Assembly: GCF_001680005.1 (NCBI RefSeq)
Contig: NC_033556.1
Coordinates: 868,001-932,000 of the forward strand
Direction: 5' to 3'
Length of the DNA stretch: 64,000 nucleotides
DNA from: Plasmodium coatneyi
Lineage: Eukaryota; Apicomplexa; Aconoidasida; Haemosporida; Plasmodiidae
Shown here: positions 45,259 through 60,200 of the stretch, piece after piece
Numbering within the stretch: position 1 is the stretch's first letter
Layout of the letters: every line of letters starts with the position of its first letter
Made by a program: the position numbers and the translations under genes
Notes under the pieces: model-generated
Seen by the model: only the letters and a program-made list of their open reading frames with translations
Databases searched by the model: none
Told to the model about the DNA's origin: nothing

Positions 45259-48200
45259 TCAGACTTTAATGAGGGTGAGGGTGCCGTTGCTGGACACAGT
45301 CACCAAGTGCGAGTTGGACAACAAGTAGGCGTCCACGATGGTGGTCTTTTTTTTGTTATTCATGAACTTAGAGAAATTGAACCCAAGGTAGCCAAAATTG
45401 ATTCCACCGATAATGACGCTCTGGTAAGCTTCCTTATCGCTGTTTGCATCTGCCTCGTCTTCGGTGTCACTTACCGTTTTGAACGGGTTCAAGGAGTTGG
45501 AGGACGTGCTGCTTCTTTTCACCTTAGGAGGTGTACTGTTATTTTCGTTTAACATGGAGGTAGGTTTTTCCTTTCCCCTTTCTTCACTCGGGAGGGGTGT
45601 CAATGAGCCACTTTTGGCATCTGCGAGGGTTGGTTTCTGAGGGGAGTCATTCGGGGTGTTGTAGTTTACCAGAAGGTGGTGGTGCTGGTGGTTGTGGTTT
45701 TTCTTCCCAGAGAAGCTGTCACTCGGATTGCCAACTATGCTCATGCTTCCAACTGCGCTGAAACTTCCTACCCCGCTGATGCTTCCACATACGGCAGGGT
45801 TTTCTGCCACATTGACGCTGCTTCCATTCCCGAGGCTGCCCCCAATGGCATTGATATCCACATGACCCGTGCTAACGTTGCTGGCGTTGTTGATACTGTT
45901 GACGCCGTTCGGTTTGTCCTCCCCTCGGGTGTTGCTCTGCTTTTTGGGATAATTGGAGGAGAGGAAATAGGACAAGTTGAATATGGAGACGCCGTCGTTC
46001 TCATTTTCTTCCTTTTTTTTCTTCTCCTTTAGTTCTCTTATTTTGTCTTCACAGATGCACTTGTTGGGGGGCACGTCATGCTTTATTTGGACCTCCTTGA
46101 TGAGCGTTATTTCGAGGGCCGACTCGACTAGGTAGATACGCAGCTGCAGGGGGGGAATGCATGAAAAGAAAGAGATTGGTGTTATTGTCCCAGTTGAGGC
46201 AACGGTGGAGTGACACCGCCACAAGGATGTATTATTCCTTACCCGTGCATCTGCCAGAACAAGCAACTTGGTGACGATATTTTTGCACACGAACACCTTA
46301 AGAATGGGAACGTCGAAGGCCCGGAAGAAGTGCACCTTCTTGTAGATTTGCAGGTGCACTACGTGGATGTAACCCAATTGGTCTCCATAAAAAACGTAAG
46401 CATCTTGAGAGAAGTTATTTGAGCACACCTTATGATGAAAGAGGTGCCAAAAGAGGCCTCTTTTCTTTGGCGTTTCGACCACAGCGGTGATTTTATTGTT
46501 CCCCCTGGGGGGGTGTTCTTTCCGCTTGTTTTTTCTCCATCTGATTTTTTCTCTGTCTAAGGGATCCTGCACAACCTTGTAGAGGTGGTTCCGAGAGGAT
46601 AGCCAAGTGCAGAAGGTCGTGATGGAGTTCCCATTTTCGTTGTTTTTCCTTTTATTCGGCTGGGTTTTATTCTCGGGTAAGTTTCCGATAATGCACACAA
46701 GGGTTGGGTGAAGAACGCTTCCGTTTTCCATCTTCTTGGCTCCTGCTCGACTGGTCAGTTCGTTCCTCCCATAGGCGTGGCTGTTACAGTTGTTATGGTT
46801 GTTATAGTTGCTATGGTTGCCATGGTTGCCATGGTTGATATAGTTGCTACTGTTGTTGTTACTGTTGTTACTGGTGGTGGTTGTGGGGACGCCGTTTTCG
46901 TTGTGCGAATTGGGACCCAGGTCGGACGCCCCAACGGTTATCTTCCCCTTTAAGAACTGCTTCTCTTGGTTGGTTAAAATGGAACACAAGTCCCACACAC
47001 AGAGACACACGGTATCCGCCAGGTCTTCAACATTCCGCACCTTTTTGTTACTTTTAAAAAACATACCATTCGGAGCATCGAAGTGGAAAAAGGAAGACTT
47101 GAAGTAGCTCTTTTTCTTTTTAAAAACGTGCAGGTTGAAAAACGCATCTATGTGATTCATTCTGCTTTTATGGATCGTGTTTGCTTCTTCCTGAGGATTG
47201 TTTTTTTTTTTTTTTTGTTCCCGCTTCTGTGGTGGGAAAGGTTCTTTCTTATCCGGATGGGAAACATCACTTTGGAAGAACTCGGGGAGGGCGAACTTGG
47301 AAATGGACACGCTTTTGTTCGTTTCGTTGGGGCAGTCATGGGCGTTCCCCTCTTCGGTTAGCAAACGGTTAGTGTGTTGGTCATCGAGCGACTTCTCCTG
47401 CCGCTCGGTAACCTCCTGGGTGTGCCGCAAATGCTCATCGATCTTTGCAAAGTCCGCATCGATGAAGACCGTGTGGTTGCTCACCGAGTGGGGGCTCACC
47501 CCCTTGCCGATGCTGACTAGGTAGAAAGTGGAGTCGTCTAGAGACCTCACGTCTATTACCTCGTCATGCAGTTTTACCACACACATGGCTTCCCTTATGA
47601 TGTAATTGCCCTTCCTGCAATAGCGACGCGCCCTCCACCGTCTGCTCATCTTCTGTCGTCTCCTCATCTTCCTTTCTCCACCTCCCTGGCCCGAGGTCTT
47701 TTTCTTATTGTTTTTCAGAAAATTGTCCTTAAAAAAGTTTCTTATTTTTTTGTTTCCCTCCTTTATCTTGCTTCCGAAGTTGACACTTTCGCTTTGCTCC
47801 TCGTTCTTTTTGTTTTTTCCATCTGGTGAAACTTTGCCATTTGGTGAAACTTTCCCATTTGTTGGGGTGTTTTTTCCGTTCCTTTCTTCCCCTTCCTGGG
47901 GTCCCCGTCCGTTTTCTTCGCCCTGCTCGTTGGGATTATCCCCGTTGGGCGTTTCCTCCTCCAAGTGGGCATCGGCGTGATCCCCCCCGGGGTCATCGCC
48001 TTCGTGATGGTCGTAGGAATGGTAATCGGAGTACCCCTCACCGGATTCATCGTAATGGTCGTCATATTCATCGTCATAATAGCTATCGTAGTAGGCGTCG
48101 TAGTGATCATCGTGCCCGTTGTAGTCGTCGAACTGATCCGGGGGGAGGCCCCCCTCGTTTTCGCCTGCACTGACGCACGCCGCTGTGGCCCCCCTGTCGG

Positions 48201-51200
48201 AGGTGTTCACGCCCATATTCCGATCTCCATTGGGGTCATTCCCCACACCGTTCACAACCACCTTAGGGTTTACAAAACCACCTAAAAATATGTTATAAAT
48301 ATATAAGTACCCACACTCATCGGAGACCATCAGGAGGTTCCCATTTGAACTCCAAGACACGCTAGAGATGATCCCATATCTATAGCAAATGTTTTCATAA
48401 TTCACAGAGAAGCTGCAGAGCCTTATCTGGAACCGATTCTTGTCCAACAATTGCTGTTGTTCCAACGTTGCATTCTTCTCGTGGTTAATATTTATGAGTG
48501 CATAGACAGGGAGAAAGGGGTGAGAAATAATGGCTCCTGTTTTTAAAAGAAAACAATTCTCCTTTTTATTTGACAGCTGGTTAATGAAGCCGTATTTTCT
48601 CCTGATGCATGTGTTAGCATTTCTTTCTATATACTCTTGGAGGTGCTCGAATTCATTTTTTTTTTTTTTCTCCTTTTCCTTTTTTGTGGTGATAATTTTG
48701 TCCGATTCGTTCAGCGTAACGTTATTGTAAAGGAGCAGCATGACCGTCTCGATGTACTTCTGTGCGGTTGTCGAGATGGCTACATTTCTTTGCAGTTGCT
48801 CCTCCGGTTTGGGCTTCACCCTGGTGGCTGCTTCTACTGCAATGCGTGTGTTGTCATCAATTATGTGGTCATCAATTATGTGGCCAGCAGTTGCGTGATC
48901 AATTGTGTGGTCTGCTGTGGGGAGCGAGGAGGAGTTTACACTTCGGTGACTGTCACGTGGGGACGCAGTAATCTCCTCAGATAAGGTAATGTGAGACGTA
49001 TGATCTCCCTTCAGTGCACCCTTCTTACTACTCTCCGTCTTCCCTCCACGTTGGTTGTCCCCCCCGTAGAATATCGACCCCACGTTGTTCGACCTCAGCA
49101 GAAGAGTCATTGTGTTGTCATACACATAGAACAGATTGTGAAAAAACAAGTTGTTCACGAAATGGTTGTTGTAGGAATTGGTAAAGAGGCTGGTGACGCT
49201 GCAGTCGTTTGGGACGAAGTTGCTCAGGTAGCTGCACAGGGGGGTCAGGTTGTGCATGCACTGAATGTGCATGCACTTGTATATATACAGCAGCTTGTTC
49301 ATGTTAATGTCCAGGAAGATTTTCTCATTCTTGGGGTGATCATTTTGTTTGGCACCATGTCGTCTGGTACCACCCCCGAGGCTGCACTTGCTATTGCTGC
49401 TGGGAGTCCTCTCCCCGGTTCGCCCGTTGCCCGGATGTGCGTTTCCTCCCTGATTGGCCTCCTTGCAGATCTGATCATTCGGTGTGCTAACCTCCTTTCC
49501 GATGGGGGCTCCTTTCCCCTGCAGGGAGTAGCTATGCCAGGGGCGCTCCTCCCCATTTGGGGTGGGAAGCACGCCCACTTCAACGCTACGACTGGCACGG
49601 TCGTCCTTCAAACGTGGATTGCCATCCTTATCGTCCTTCGCAACATCAGTGAATTCTCCTCTGAGGGGGTTCTTCTTCCCTGCAGTGGGCACAACTTGGG
49701 TGGTAACTTCCCCCCCTAAGATGACACTACTCTTCCACTTCTTCTCCCCCGTGCCACTTCTACCCCTGGAAGTTCTGTTTTTCCCCTTCAAATCGTAGTG
49801 AGAAACGTAGTTAATGAACCTGCACTTCTTATTAAGCTTTTTCAAGTGGTCCAGAATACATATTTTTTTGACTTTATTTTTTCGATGTATATAAAGGATG
49901 GTGCTGTTGTGGCTGTCCATTTTCCCCTGCTCGATGATATGCCTGTCACTCATGTTGTTGAATAGATAAGACAGGGGGATAACATGGGGCAGTTTGTTGT
50001 GTTCTTTTTTGCTTCTTTTGTGACTTCTCTTCCGAGAGTGGTTGCTTCTTGGGTTTGATCCACGGTGGTGCGTTTTGTTCGCCTTTGTATGGGTCGTTCT
50101 GGAGTGGTCTCTCTGTGGGGTGTTCAGACGCTCCCCATCAGCAGGAACAACTCCGCCAATTCCACCACCAACGTAAGCACCGCCACTAACACTGCTGCGG
50201 ATGCTCCTGCTACGCACCGATCGGGGTGTCGTTCCCAGGAGGTTCTGCTCGATAGAGCATCCCTTCCTTTCTGACGTACCACCCATTGCGTAATTCCACG
50301 CCTCTTCATCTTCATCCACTTGGCTACCATCCTGACTGCTCCGTCCCTCCGTCTCGACTATCCCGTGTTTCAGAAGGTTGCTTTTCATTTTAGCAATACT
50401 GTCATAGTTAACGTGGCGGTACTCCCCCACCTGGTCGTGGGTTTTTCTCCTTCTTTCCTTGTCCATTCGTTTCGCAGCCCCACCGCTAGTACCCAATTTG
50501 AGATTCTTGAAAAAGCTCATTCTAGACGTGAAGGAAAAAAAACGGTCGTAGCTTCTGGGTCTCTTAAAAAGAAAGTTTGTTTGGTTGCAGGCCATGTTTC
50601 CCTTTTCCACGTTTGAGGTGGGAATGACCAGATGGTATTGTTCAGTTAGTCTACACCCCTCCTTATATAACCGATGGTATTTTGCGTATTCATTCAGGTG
50701 GGGGTGATTATAAGTTCCGTCCTGTTGGGGGAGGTCGACCTGTTCTCCCTGTTGGCCCTGTTGACCCCCCCGGTAGGCACTCACCACATCGTTCAGCGAA
50801 TCATTATAATCGTAGAAGGTTTTGTTAAAGAAAAGGAGAAAGGACCTATAGGTGCAGCTGTTCATCTTCCATATGGCATAAAGGGGCTTGTTATAAAAGA
50901 GGGAAATGTGCGAATCGATAAAGTGCTCACAGAGGACATGATTCTTTTTCCTCGTCTTAACTTTGTTGAAGAAAAAAGGGAAGGAAAGAAAGGTGAGCAG
51001 GGTGTTCTTAATGTTGTAGGCCGATTTGTACAGTAGGTCCTTCATCCTAGACAGGAGAAATTTGTTTACCAAATGGCACAGGCTATCTATGAAGTGGAGG
51101 AGAATGCAGGTGTTGTAGTAGAATGGGTTGATATGGTTCTTCGCGTTTGCATGGCTATACTTGCCATGTTGATCGGTTCCTTTTCCTGAATGGCTGCCCC

Positions 51201-54200
51201 TCCCTCGCAGGTGCAGCTGCGGCGTGAAGACGTTCGCCTTGTAGGCGAAGATGTGAAAGTTTCCAATGAGCAATTCGAAGGTGGACAGGAAGATGCTCAC
51301 GATGCAGTATTTCTCGAAGGGTAGGTCTTCCGTCGTTTCCGCCGCTGCAGGTCGGAGGGGAAATGCTCCTGGTGAGAGTCTCCCCTTGTGCACGTATTCA
51401 CATGATCGTATGCTCATCTGTGGTTCCATGTCGTTATCCTTTTGGAGGTTGTTCCTGATGGGGGGATTTGTTCCCAAGGGAGCTGCACTCACATCTATGC
51501 CTTCACTGGAGGGTATCCCCAAGTCATGTCTGCTATTGCTATTTTTTTTCCTATTGTCCTTCCCACTGATCTTGTGCAACCATGGAGAGAGCTTTCCCTT
51601 CTTCCCACTCAGGTAGGCACACTTAACAAACTTGACCAGCAGATCGGCAGTGCTGATGGTGCTGTTCCCCTTGTATACATTTTCAATAGCCCAGTTTAGT
51701 TTTTTCATTTTCTTCAGTAGAAGGTGTAAAACAAGGAATAGTTTTTTCAGGTGTCTTCCTTTACGGGTTCTATATTGACTGGTTCTTCCATTCCTTTGCG
51801 TGTTCTGCCTATCTAGGCAGATCTCCCCATTGTCAAAGAAGCCGTAGTGGGTATCCAGCATGAGGAAGCATATTACCAGCACGGTTAGGTAGCATAGGAA
51901 GAGATCTAGCAGATGAATATGGTAGGAAAAAAACTTCCGGTCAACCTGTATGTGGACATTATGGCTATTTTCCTCTTCCCTGCATGGGTGTTGCATCGTT
52001 TGTTGTATGGTTACTCTTCCCCCTTCCTCAGTGCTGGGTTCACACAGGTGGTTCGAATTTGCCTTCAAATTCTTTTTCAGTCTTCTGGACACATGTGTTT
52101 GTTGCTTTCCTTCCCGAGAGAAGCAGTTGCGAAGGCCGACGCGTAAAATGACAAGCTGCAGATATGGAGCGTGCAGGGAGGACAACGGTTCACACGGGGA
52201 GGGCATCGGCTCCTGCACAGACGACACGGAGTCATGTAGATAGGACACCGGGTCGTGGAGGGAGATCGATTGGTAGTCCCTATTTTTTGCAAAATTGAGC
52301 AAAATCCTAACGATGTCATTTACGTAGATAAAGAGAATGGGAAGGATGCGATTCAGGACGAACTGAATGACGTCTTCGCAATGTGGTTCCTCTACAACGT
52401 TTAGAGTAAAGAAGTGAAAAAATAAGTGGGTCAGGAGGTTGTTGTACTTGTTTAAGGGAACGCACAGGTTGGGGATTGCACTGGTACTTGGATCTATCAC
52501 TTTCTTCTTTGCAATTTCGTAACGCATGTAATGGTTGACCTGTAGGTGGGTGCTCTTCTGCCCACCGTGCATGCTACTTATTTTTTGCAGTAGGGTGGTT
52601 AGGAAGTGGCTCAGATTGCGTCTCCTCGTGCAGCCGTCCTTCGTTCTGATGTCCCTCAGCTTGTTCAACAGGCGCAGCACAGCCGGTGCGGGTTCTACAG
52701 CGCCACAGGGTTGGTCGCCATGCGTACCACCGTGCAGGTGACGGTGCATGTCAAGGTGCCCGCTTGGGTCTTCGCTGCCACCTGCCCGGCTGATGCACTC
52801 AAAGAGCAAATGCACCAGTCGTGCAAACAGCTTCAACGACTGCGTGAAGTCGACGGAGTTGTCTCTGTCTGCCTGGTCAGCGCTCGCTACCCTGGACCCC
52901 TTCTCACACGAGGAGGCAAAAATAATCTCGAACAAATATTTATTTGCACCGAGAAAGGTCTCCAAGTAATCTTCAGAGGATATACAGAGGAAGAATTTGA
53001 GTCTATCATGGAGGAGCATCAACTCTTCGTCTTTGTCGGTGTTTTGAAAAAAAATGAACAGGAAAATGAATGATAAGTTGCTCATTTGTTGTGAGCAAAA
53101 GTAGAGGGAGCTGAAGTAGCACTCGATTCTACTCATCCGAAATGTGCAGTCAACATGGTCGTCTTGCCAGTGCTCGCTTTGTCCGGGTTCTCCTTCGTCG
53201 TGCCCGCACAGAATAGTCATCCCCAGTGCATCCCCTTGTCCTTTCGCCTGCCTCCTTATTCTCCCCACAATTACATTTTTCAATACCAGAAGGAGAAAAC
53301 GGTACCTCTCTGGCTTCCTACATTTAGAGTACACCTCTAGGTAGTTCCCCAGCAGGAGGTTCTTCATCACGTCCTGGTAGTTTCTCTCCGTAAGGTGGTA
53401 CCTACTAGGAACACCTTCATCATGGTCGGTATTCAACTTTTTCGTAAAAATGTAGTTCAGGTGTTCCTGTAGGAAGTCACGCGGTTCCTTCGTGTAGTTG
53501 CTTGGTTCCTCTTCGACTCCTCTAATCGGCGCATCTCCCACTTCGCTCATATCGCCTACCTCACTGGAGGGGAGGTAGCCGCTGCCAGGAACCTCTGACA
53601 CACTCGAACCCTCCAGCAGGTTACTACTTTCCCCCAACGGGAAACACCCTGCGGGGACTGAAAGGTTACTTCTCCCTGCTAGACATTGCCCCTTCTCTAT
53701 GTAGGAGGCATAAACCAGTCTAACAAGGAAGACACTCAATTGTTGGTCCTCTAAATACTGATGAGCCACATCGATCACATCTTTAATGTCCCCACGAAGA
53801 ATGAAAAAGGCCATGGCAAGGTAGTACCTTTTTATCTGCATCAGCTTGTAGGCATTGTTCATAAGTGCGTTACTCCATCTCTCCTGGGAAAAGTCATTGG
53901 AAAGGAACTCAAAAACCTTCTGCTGCTTTTTAACCTTATACAACATCATGAGCTTTTGTTTCTCGTTTTTTGCTAGGTATAACAATGCGAGGAAGTCCAG
54001 ACACGCATTCACTTCATTCTGCTTCTCCTTATCGTCCACATTGAGGCTGTTCATTTTTTTTATTGTCCTGTTTGTTAGCACCTCGTGCAGGTAAAATAAG
54101 TTGTCCCTATCGTGCAGCACATAGAACAACTTCATACGTCTAAATGGGAAGAAGAAACAGAACTTTTCGACTTCCTCTTCCACCAGTGTTATGTTATTCA

Positions 54201-57200
54201 TTCTTTCGACCAGCACATTATTCAGCTCTACCTGTGGTGGCGCATTTTTTTCTTTTCGTACCCATCGTACGAGGCGGCCATGGGGGGGAAGTCCATCATC
54301 TTCCCACTGGTGGGTAAGTGAGCCAGTATCCACGTGGGAACTGCTGCCAGTGCCACTCATATCGAACAGGTCGACGCTGCTCAAGTCACTGCCGCTAATG
54401 GGGACGCGAAAGGAGTGGTTGTAGTGGGTGAGAAGATTCTCCAGATAACTACTCAGTTGCATTGCAACCTTCTCACGCACAAAATAAAGGAGGTAGGCAT
54501 ATTGGTGGTGAATTTCCAGGGTTACATTTAAGAAGAGGCAGCAATTTATGTAGAGGCGATAAAAGAAGAGGATCACTTGGGTCATGCTGCTTCCGTTGGG
54601 TTGTCCTCCTCCACCGTGTTCACCCCCACACACGTGGTCGTACAGGTATATGTTTTCTGTCTTCATGAGCTCCTTCTGGAGGTGCAGACCGAAGTGTTCA
54701 CAGTAGCACCTGCAGGATTTCTTGGAGGTGTGTTCGCCCGTTTGCACAGCGGAGTCTTCCGATGGATGACTGCTTCCGAAGTCATCACCTCCACTGCTTC
54801 GCATGCTTCTCACACTGTCACTGTCACTGTTGTTGGGTTTACCATCCCCAGGGGGAGACCCCACACTGACGCAAAATGCATTCAGAATGCAAAAGAGGAG
54901 CAGCTGGTCGAAGGCTCCCAAATGGGGAACATTCACATGGAGCAGCAGTATCTGCAGGATCTTCACCTCTTCGGCCGTCAATTGGTAATTAGTCACGCTG
55001 GCGTTTTTCAGGTTGGACTTGAAGTTTCGTTGCATCTGTTCCAGTTCGTCTTCACTGCGTCTGCTTTCATCGCTACTATCACTTCCATGGCTGTTCCCAC
55101 GTCGACTGCTGCTCTGGCTTCCCTCGGAACGTGGCTCCTGGGTGGGGGCCTTCTCTTCCTGCCCACCCTGCTCCGACGGGGCAGATTCTTCCTCATCAGA
55201 GTTCAGGTTAAAATCGTCCAACGAGACGGACTCCACTTCGAACAGGGACATAGATTTATCCTTCTGTCCCATCGCATCCCCATTACGGTTCCCCCCCTGG
55301 AGGAGGAGGGTCTCCTCCCCCCCCTGTTCCTTCCCATCTGTGTCTCCTCCACAGACACCATCAACCAGGCCTTGCTCATTCCGTCGAAACATACCCATTT
55401 CCGTGGTCAGAAAATTTAAGTTAAAAAGGAAGTGGCTTTTCTGTACAGTGCATATATCTCCAAAGTTTTCCTGAACTGATTTCCTCACATTGTTGTCTTC
55501 CAGTAGGACATGCAAAGCACAGTGCTTCTTGGGAAAGCACTCCTCCCCCGAGATGCTATTTCTAAGGTTGTTCCTGTCCACATAACTATAGAACCTGTTG
55601 AGGAGAAGGTTCAGGAGTAATTTCAGTGCCATAAAGACATGAGAAAAGAGACCCATTTTTATGTAGTGTAACAATCCGAGGGGGTGATAAAACACGTGAT
55701 GTCCCTTCCTGGGGGGGAGAGCTCCTTCCTCGGCTTCCTCTCCGTCGATATATCCTTTGCCTCTTTTTTGGTACTTCTTCAGTTCGTTGCACAGGTTGAT
55801 CTTGCGCTTGCGGGGGCATCTCCGGGTGGTGCTTTGGGTGGTTTCCCCTTTTCGACCCCGCAAACCACTGTTGATAAGTCCCCCATTGGGTAGCTTCCTC
55901 CGGTTCGGTTCCCAAACGAAGCCCCTCTTCTTTGCCCCACCGAGCAGGAATAAGTTATTTTCAAACAAGAACACCTGCTTGGAGCGAAGGAAGGGGTTCC
56001 TCTCATAATTTAAAACCTTCCACTCATTGCCATTCGGTGCGTCACAGAAGAGCACCACGGAGATGTATTTTTTCTGTGGGAACAACTCATGGGTTGCCTT
56101 ACTATTGCATGTTTTGTTCCTCCTCCGATGTTCCTTCTGTTTACGCTGTTTCAAATTGACCAAAAAACTGGCTACAATAAAATGTGTGTTTTTTTCACCT
56201 GAACAAGTCATACACAATTTTGTTTTTTTATTTGCAAACATTTTCGGCAAGGGGATGGAAACGAAGTTTACGATGTGCGTCCTTCCTATTGGAAGGGGTA
56301 AGTCTTCCATTTTTGTCTCTTCCATGCTGATTAGGTCGTTACACACTATCTTTAGGTTCACTACTTGAATTTTCGTTTTTGTGAGGAGGACAAGATAGCT
56401 GTTGTGGATGACTATATCGACGAGGTCGGGGACATTCCTAATTTGCACAGGATGTGAGATGGATCGGCCTTCCGTGCAGAGGAGGTAAAGGTTTACCACT
56501 TCGTCGGAGTGTAATGATATATCCTCACTTCTGGTAAGGCCCTCCTCATCGGTTAGGGATTCTTCCATTCGGGGAAATAACCTGTTATGTTTGTTATGCC
56601 CTTCTTGCTTGGGGTCCTGATCATCCAGTACCAACACGTATTGTCTCTCCTCCCAGGAGGAGCTTCCAATGTGCATGAGTCCCTTCCTAACAGTGAGCAC
56701 ATCTTCCCCCGGGTGGCAAAACGCACCGTCGTCTTCACTTCCAAGTGGTTCCCCCTCCACCAGTGGGTAGTTACCCCTTTGGATGGAATACCCACTTTGC
56801 GCGTTCACAATGTAAGGTGGTCTCTCCAGTTGGACAGAGTTCGTCGCCCTTTCACATATGGAATGATTCGTGGCGACAATAAACTTCCCTTGGTAGGAGA
56901 CGTGAATGTACGAGAATAAGAGCTTCTCTTCCATCGAATGAAAAAAGGTAAACATCTGATTCAGATGTAAGTTTACGTATATAAAACTCTCCTTTTGAAT
57001 GTGTACTGTCGAGAGGGTAACTAGGTGAGCGTGTTTGGTCCGTTTTTCAGGGCTGATGTAGCTGTATTGAATAATTAGGAAGAGGTAGTTCTGGCCGTTT
57101 TTAGTGTGCATGCGTAAGTCACTTATCTCGTATCCAGTCACCATACAGGGCACCCCTTCTGCTTTGCAAATATCCTCTTGCGTTTTACTCAGGTATATAT

Positions 57201-60200
57201 TGTTGTTCGGTTCATTCGGGGGGGGAGAGCTTCCTTGCAAACAGATTAGTGAAGAGCTATCGTCAAAGATGCACAACATTTTGGAACTATGGACCACATC
57301 CCTCGTCTCCGACTTCAGCGCGAAGATGCACTCCCGTTTTTTGTCCACGCACATGAGTACGAAAAAGGAATCTACTGAATCCAAAACTGCGCTTTTATAC
57401 ACCAATGGAATGGTATTTTTTTTTTCTAAAAATTGGCTAGTCGACATGCACACGTGTGGGTTCTTCTTCACTTCTTCATAGATCCTACACATCTGATAGG
57501 AGTACGAATAGATGAAGTGATTCTTCCTCCTGAGGGTTTCACTTCCCTTGTGCTTCAACATGTAGTACCGGTCAATGTACATACTGTTTAGGCAACATAT
57601 CGGAGTGAATGCTCTTCTTCTCTTTTTCTTCACTGCCGGTTCGATCCAAGCATCGTTATGCAGATCGTAACTCCTGCGTGTCTTTTGTTCACTATGCGTC
57701 TGTTCTACTGCTGAGGTATCTTCCATTTTGTAACCCCCCGATGGGGAAGCTTCCCACGTTTTTTCTTCCTTTCGTAGTTCATTAACCATGCTGTTGGTTT
57801 TGTTACGATATGCGGCACCTTCCAGTGGGGTAACCCTATCGTCGTTATGATACCCTTCTAATGAGTACCGACCATCTCTGGTTTGCCTGCTCCCACCTGC
57901 GCCATCCCATTGGGAAGAGGATGCCCATACATTGGGCCCCTCCACTTGGATGGGAAACTGATAAAAGGAACTACTCCTGCTTCTAACCCCTATGTCAAAG
58001 TTGTACAGGTACATTTTCCCGTTTCGCTTATCCTGCACCAGGACGACATTATGGTTGGCGTTAAAATGGATTGTGCAGTCTTCCTGAAGGATTGGTTCAT
58101 CGTGTTGTCTTTTGCTGGATATATATTTTTTTTTTTTTTCCCATTTGGGAGACGGTTCGCATGCTCTGTATTGTAGCATGTACCTTACACTGACGCTTTT
58201 TTTTTTTTTTATCCATATATCACTTGGCTTTATCATAATTTTGTAGACGTCTCCGTTGTATGTCGAGATGGTGATCGCAAATGGGGGCATCAAGTTGCTG
58301 ACTGTACTGAAAAGCTTCCTAAAAAGGAGGAAGTCGTTTTGTTTATTGTTGTCCCTGCGTCGGGGTCGTCTCCAAAGAGTTGTCCCTCCATTGTGGTGCG
58401 AACCGGGGTCACCACTATGGTAATATTCCCCATTATAATCATCGTAGTTGCTTCGATCCTCTTCACTGTGATCCGTGCTGGTGTTGCTACCACTGGAGGA
58501 GAGCTCACAATCGGTCACATCTACGTGGTCCCAGCCAATGAATTCGCGTGCCACACCACTATGGGGATTACCCTTGTCCAGCAAGAGCGAATCTGAGAGG
58601 GGGCATATTTTCTTAATCTTCCACTGGCCAAACTTCATGTGATACTCATTCTCTGGGAGGAAGGTATCATCTGTGTAAACTGAAATGAGAGACGTGTTAA
58701 GAGACGCATACTTCATCTTTGCCTGGAGCACGTACTCGTAGTGGAGGTTTATTGGAATGTTTTCGTAGCTAAGGATATTTTTCACGTGGGCGTCGTGTCT
58801 GTGTATGTTGAAAATGGCATAGATGGAGAAGACGGAAAAGATGGCTCGTTCCCCTTTATCGCACCCGCGGGGGGCACCACTTCTCACAACCCCATCTGGA
58901 TGAAACTCGTTTCTAGAACCGTAAACTATTAGGTATTCATTCCTGGCTATGTTTGCATTTTTGTTGTTGCTCCAAAAGCGGCAGTAATCTTCGCTAGTGG
59001 TGTCTTTATCTACCCAGCACCACTTTACGCATTTAACCATTTGTTCAAACGAGGGAACATAAACTCTACACACAGATACAAAGGTGAGTTTGTTCTGGCT
59101 GTTGGTATGCTCCCTCCAGATGTATATATATCCATCGAAGCAGATGGATGTGACTACACAGAAGGGGTCGTTTTGTCTCTCCTTCCACTTCACTGAGTAT
59201 ACCTCTTCCTGGTGGTGCAACACACTTAACATGAAGACGCCGCTTCGATCGCTGTAGACGTTTCTCCTTCGTCGGTGGTAGGTGTGGCGGGGGTGTCCAC
59301 CGTGGTTACTACTGTTGGTGGAGCATTCTTCCGTGTCGTCGTCTGAGCTGTCTGAACTGTCAGAGGGGCTTTCCTCAGTGGAGAGTTCCGAACAATCAGG
59401 GGAATACTCCTCGAAGGAGTGGTCTGAAGATTGGTAAGAGACCCCACCGGTATGACTGTCACTAGGGTCGTGTGTACTGTCCTCACTACGTGCATTGGTC
59501 CCCCCTCCGAACGTTTTACTCCCCCTGGGTGAGCCCCTAAATGTAGGTTCCCTATAGAAGGATTCAAGGTTCAGGTTCTTTTTGTCCCTGTTGACATCTG
59601 TGCACATCCCCCCCTCCCTGTCTTTAACGTCTTCCCATAGGAGCGACGTCTTGGTTTTTATAAACGGGTTCTGATGGAAGTTCCTTCCATTCAGAATATC
59701 ATCTATGTCTCCAAGTCGGTTGTCTTGGTGTTTGCTTCTCCTCCGATGTGTTCCCCTTTTTTCCGCTACGTCTGCCACTTGGCTGCCTCTGCTGTATGCA
59801 CGCCTCTCCCGTTGGGGGGTACCCTCACTGCCCCATGTTCTTTCGCCGCCCCTTTTGAGTATCGCCTCATTAAGGCAAAATATAAAAACCATTCTATTTT
59901 TTTCTCTGTGTTTCTTCCTTTGCATCTCCTTAAGTATACCTGCACCGAGATAGACGTACCCGGGTGGTCCCGGGGTCGCAGGCGGGTCTAGCGGTTGCCC
60001 ATCCAAGTAGTCACCTCCCCGCTTGAAGTAATACTTTATCACGTCCTTTACGATTAGGTCATTGTAGAAGATGCCCCCGTAGGGGAATGTATCGTAGGAG
60101 CTGTACGTGCGTTCATCTTGCCAACGTTTACCACGAACCCGTTTCAACATGTGCATTCTATTATTTAGGTTGGGTTCTTTCTCTAGATGCAGCAAATTCT

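Noticed and set aside
54577..55419. Plus-strand frames up to 280 codons inside the Rav1-like gene, with similar ones at 48991-49719 and 52606-53073.
   Set aside because: Antisense shadows of a long GC-richer coding region; no family resemblance or consistent start context.
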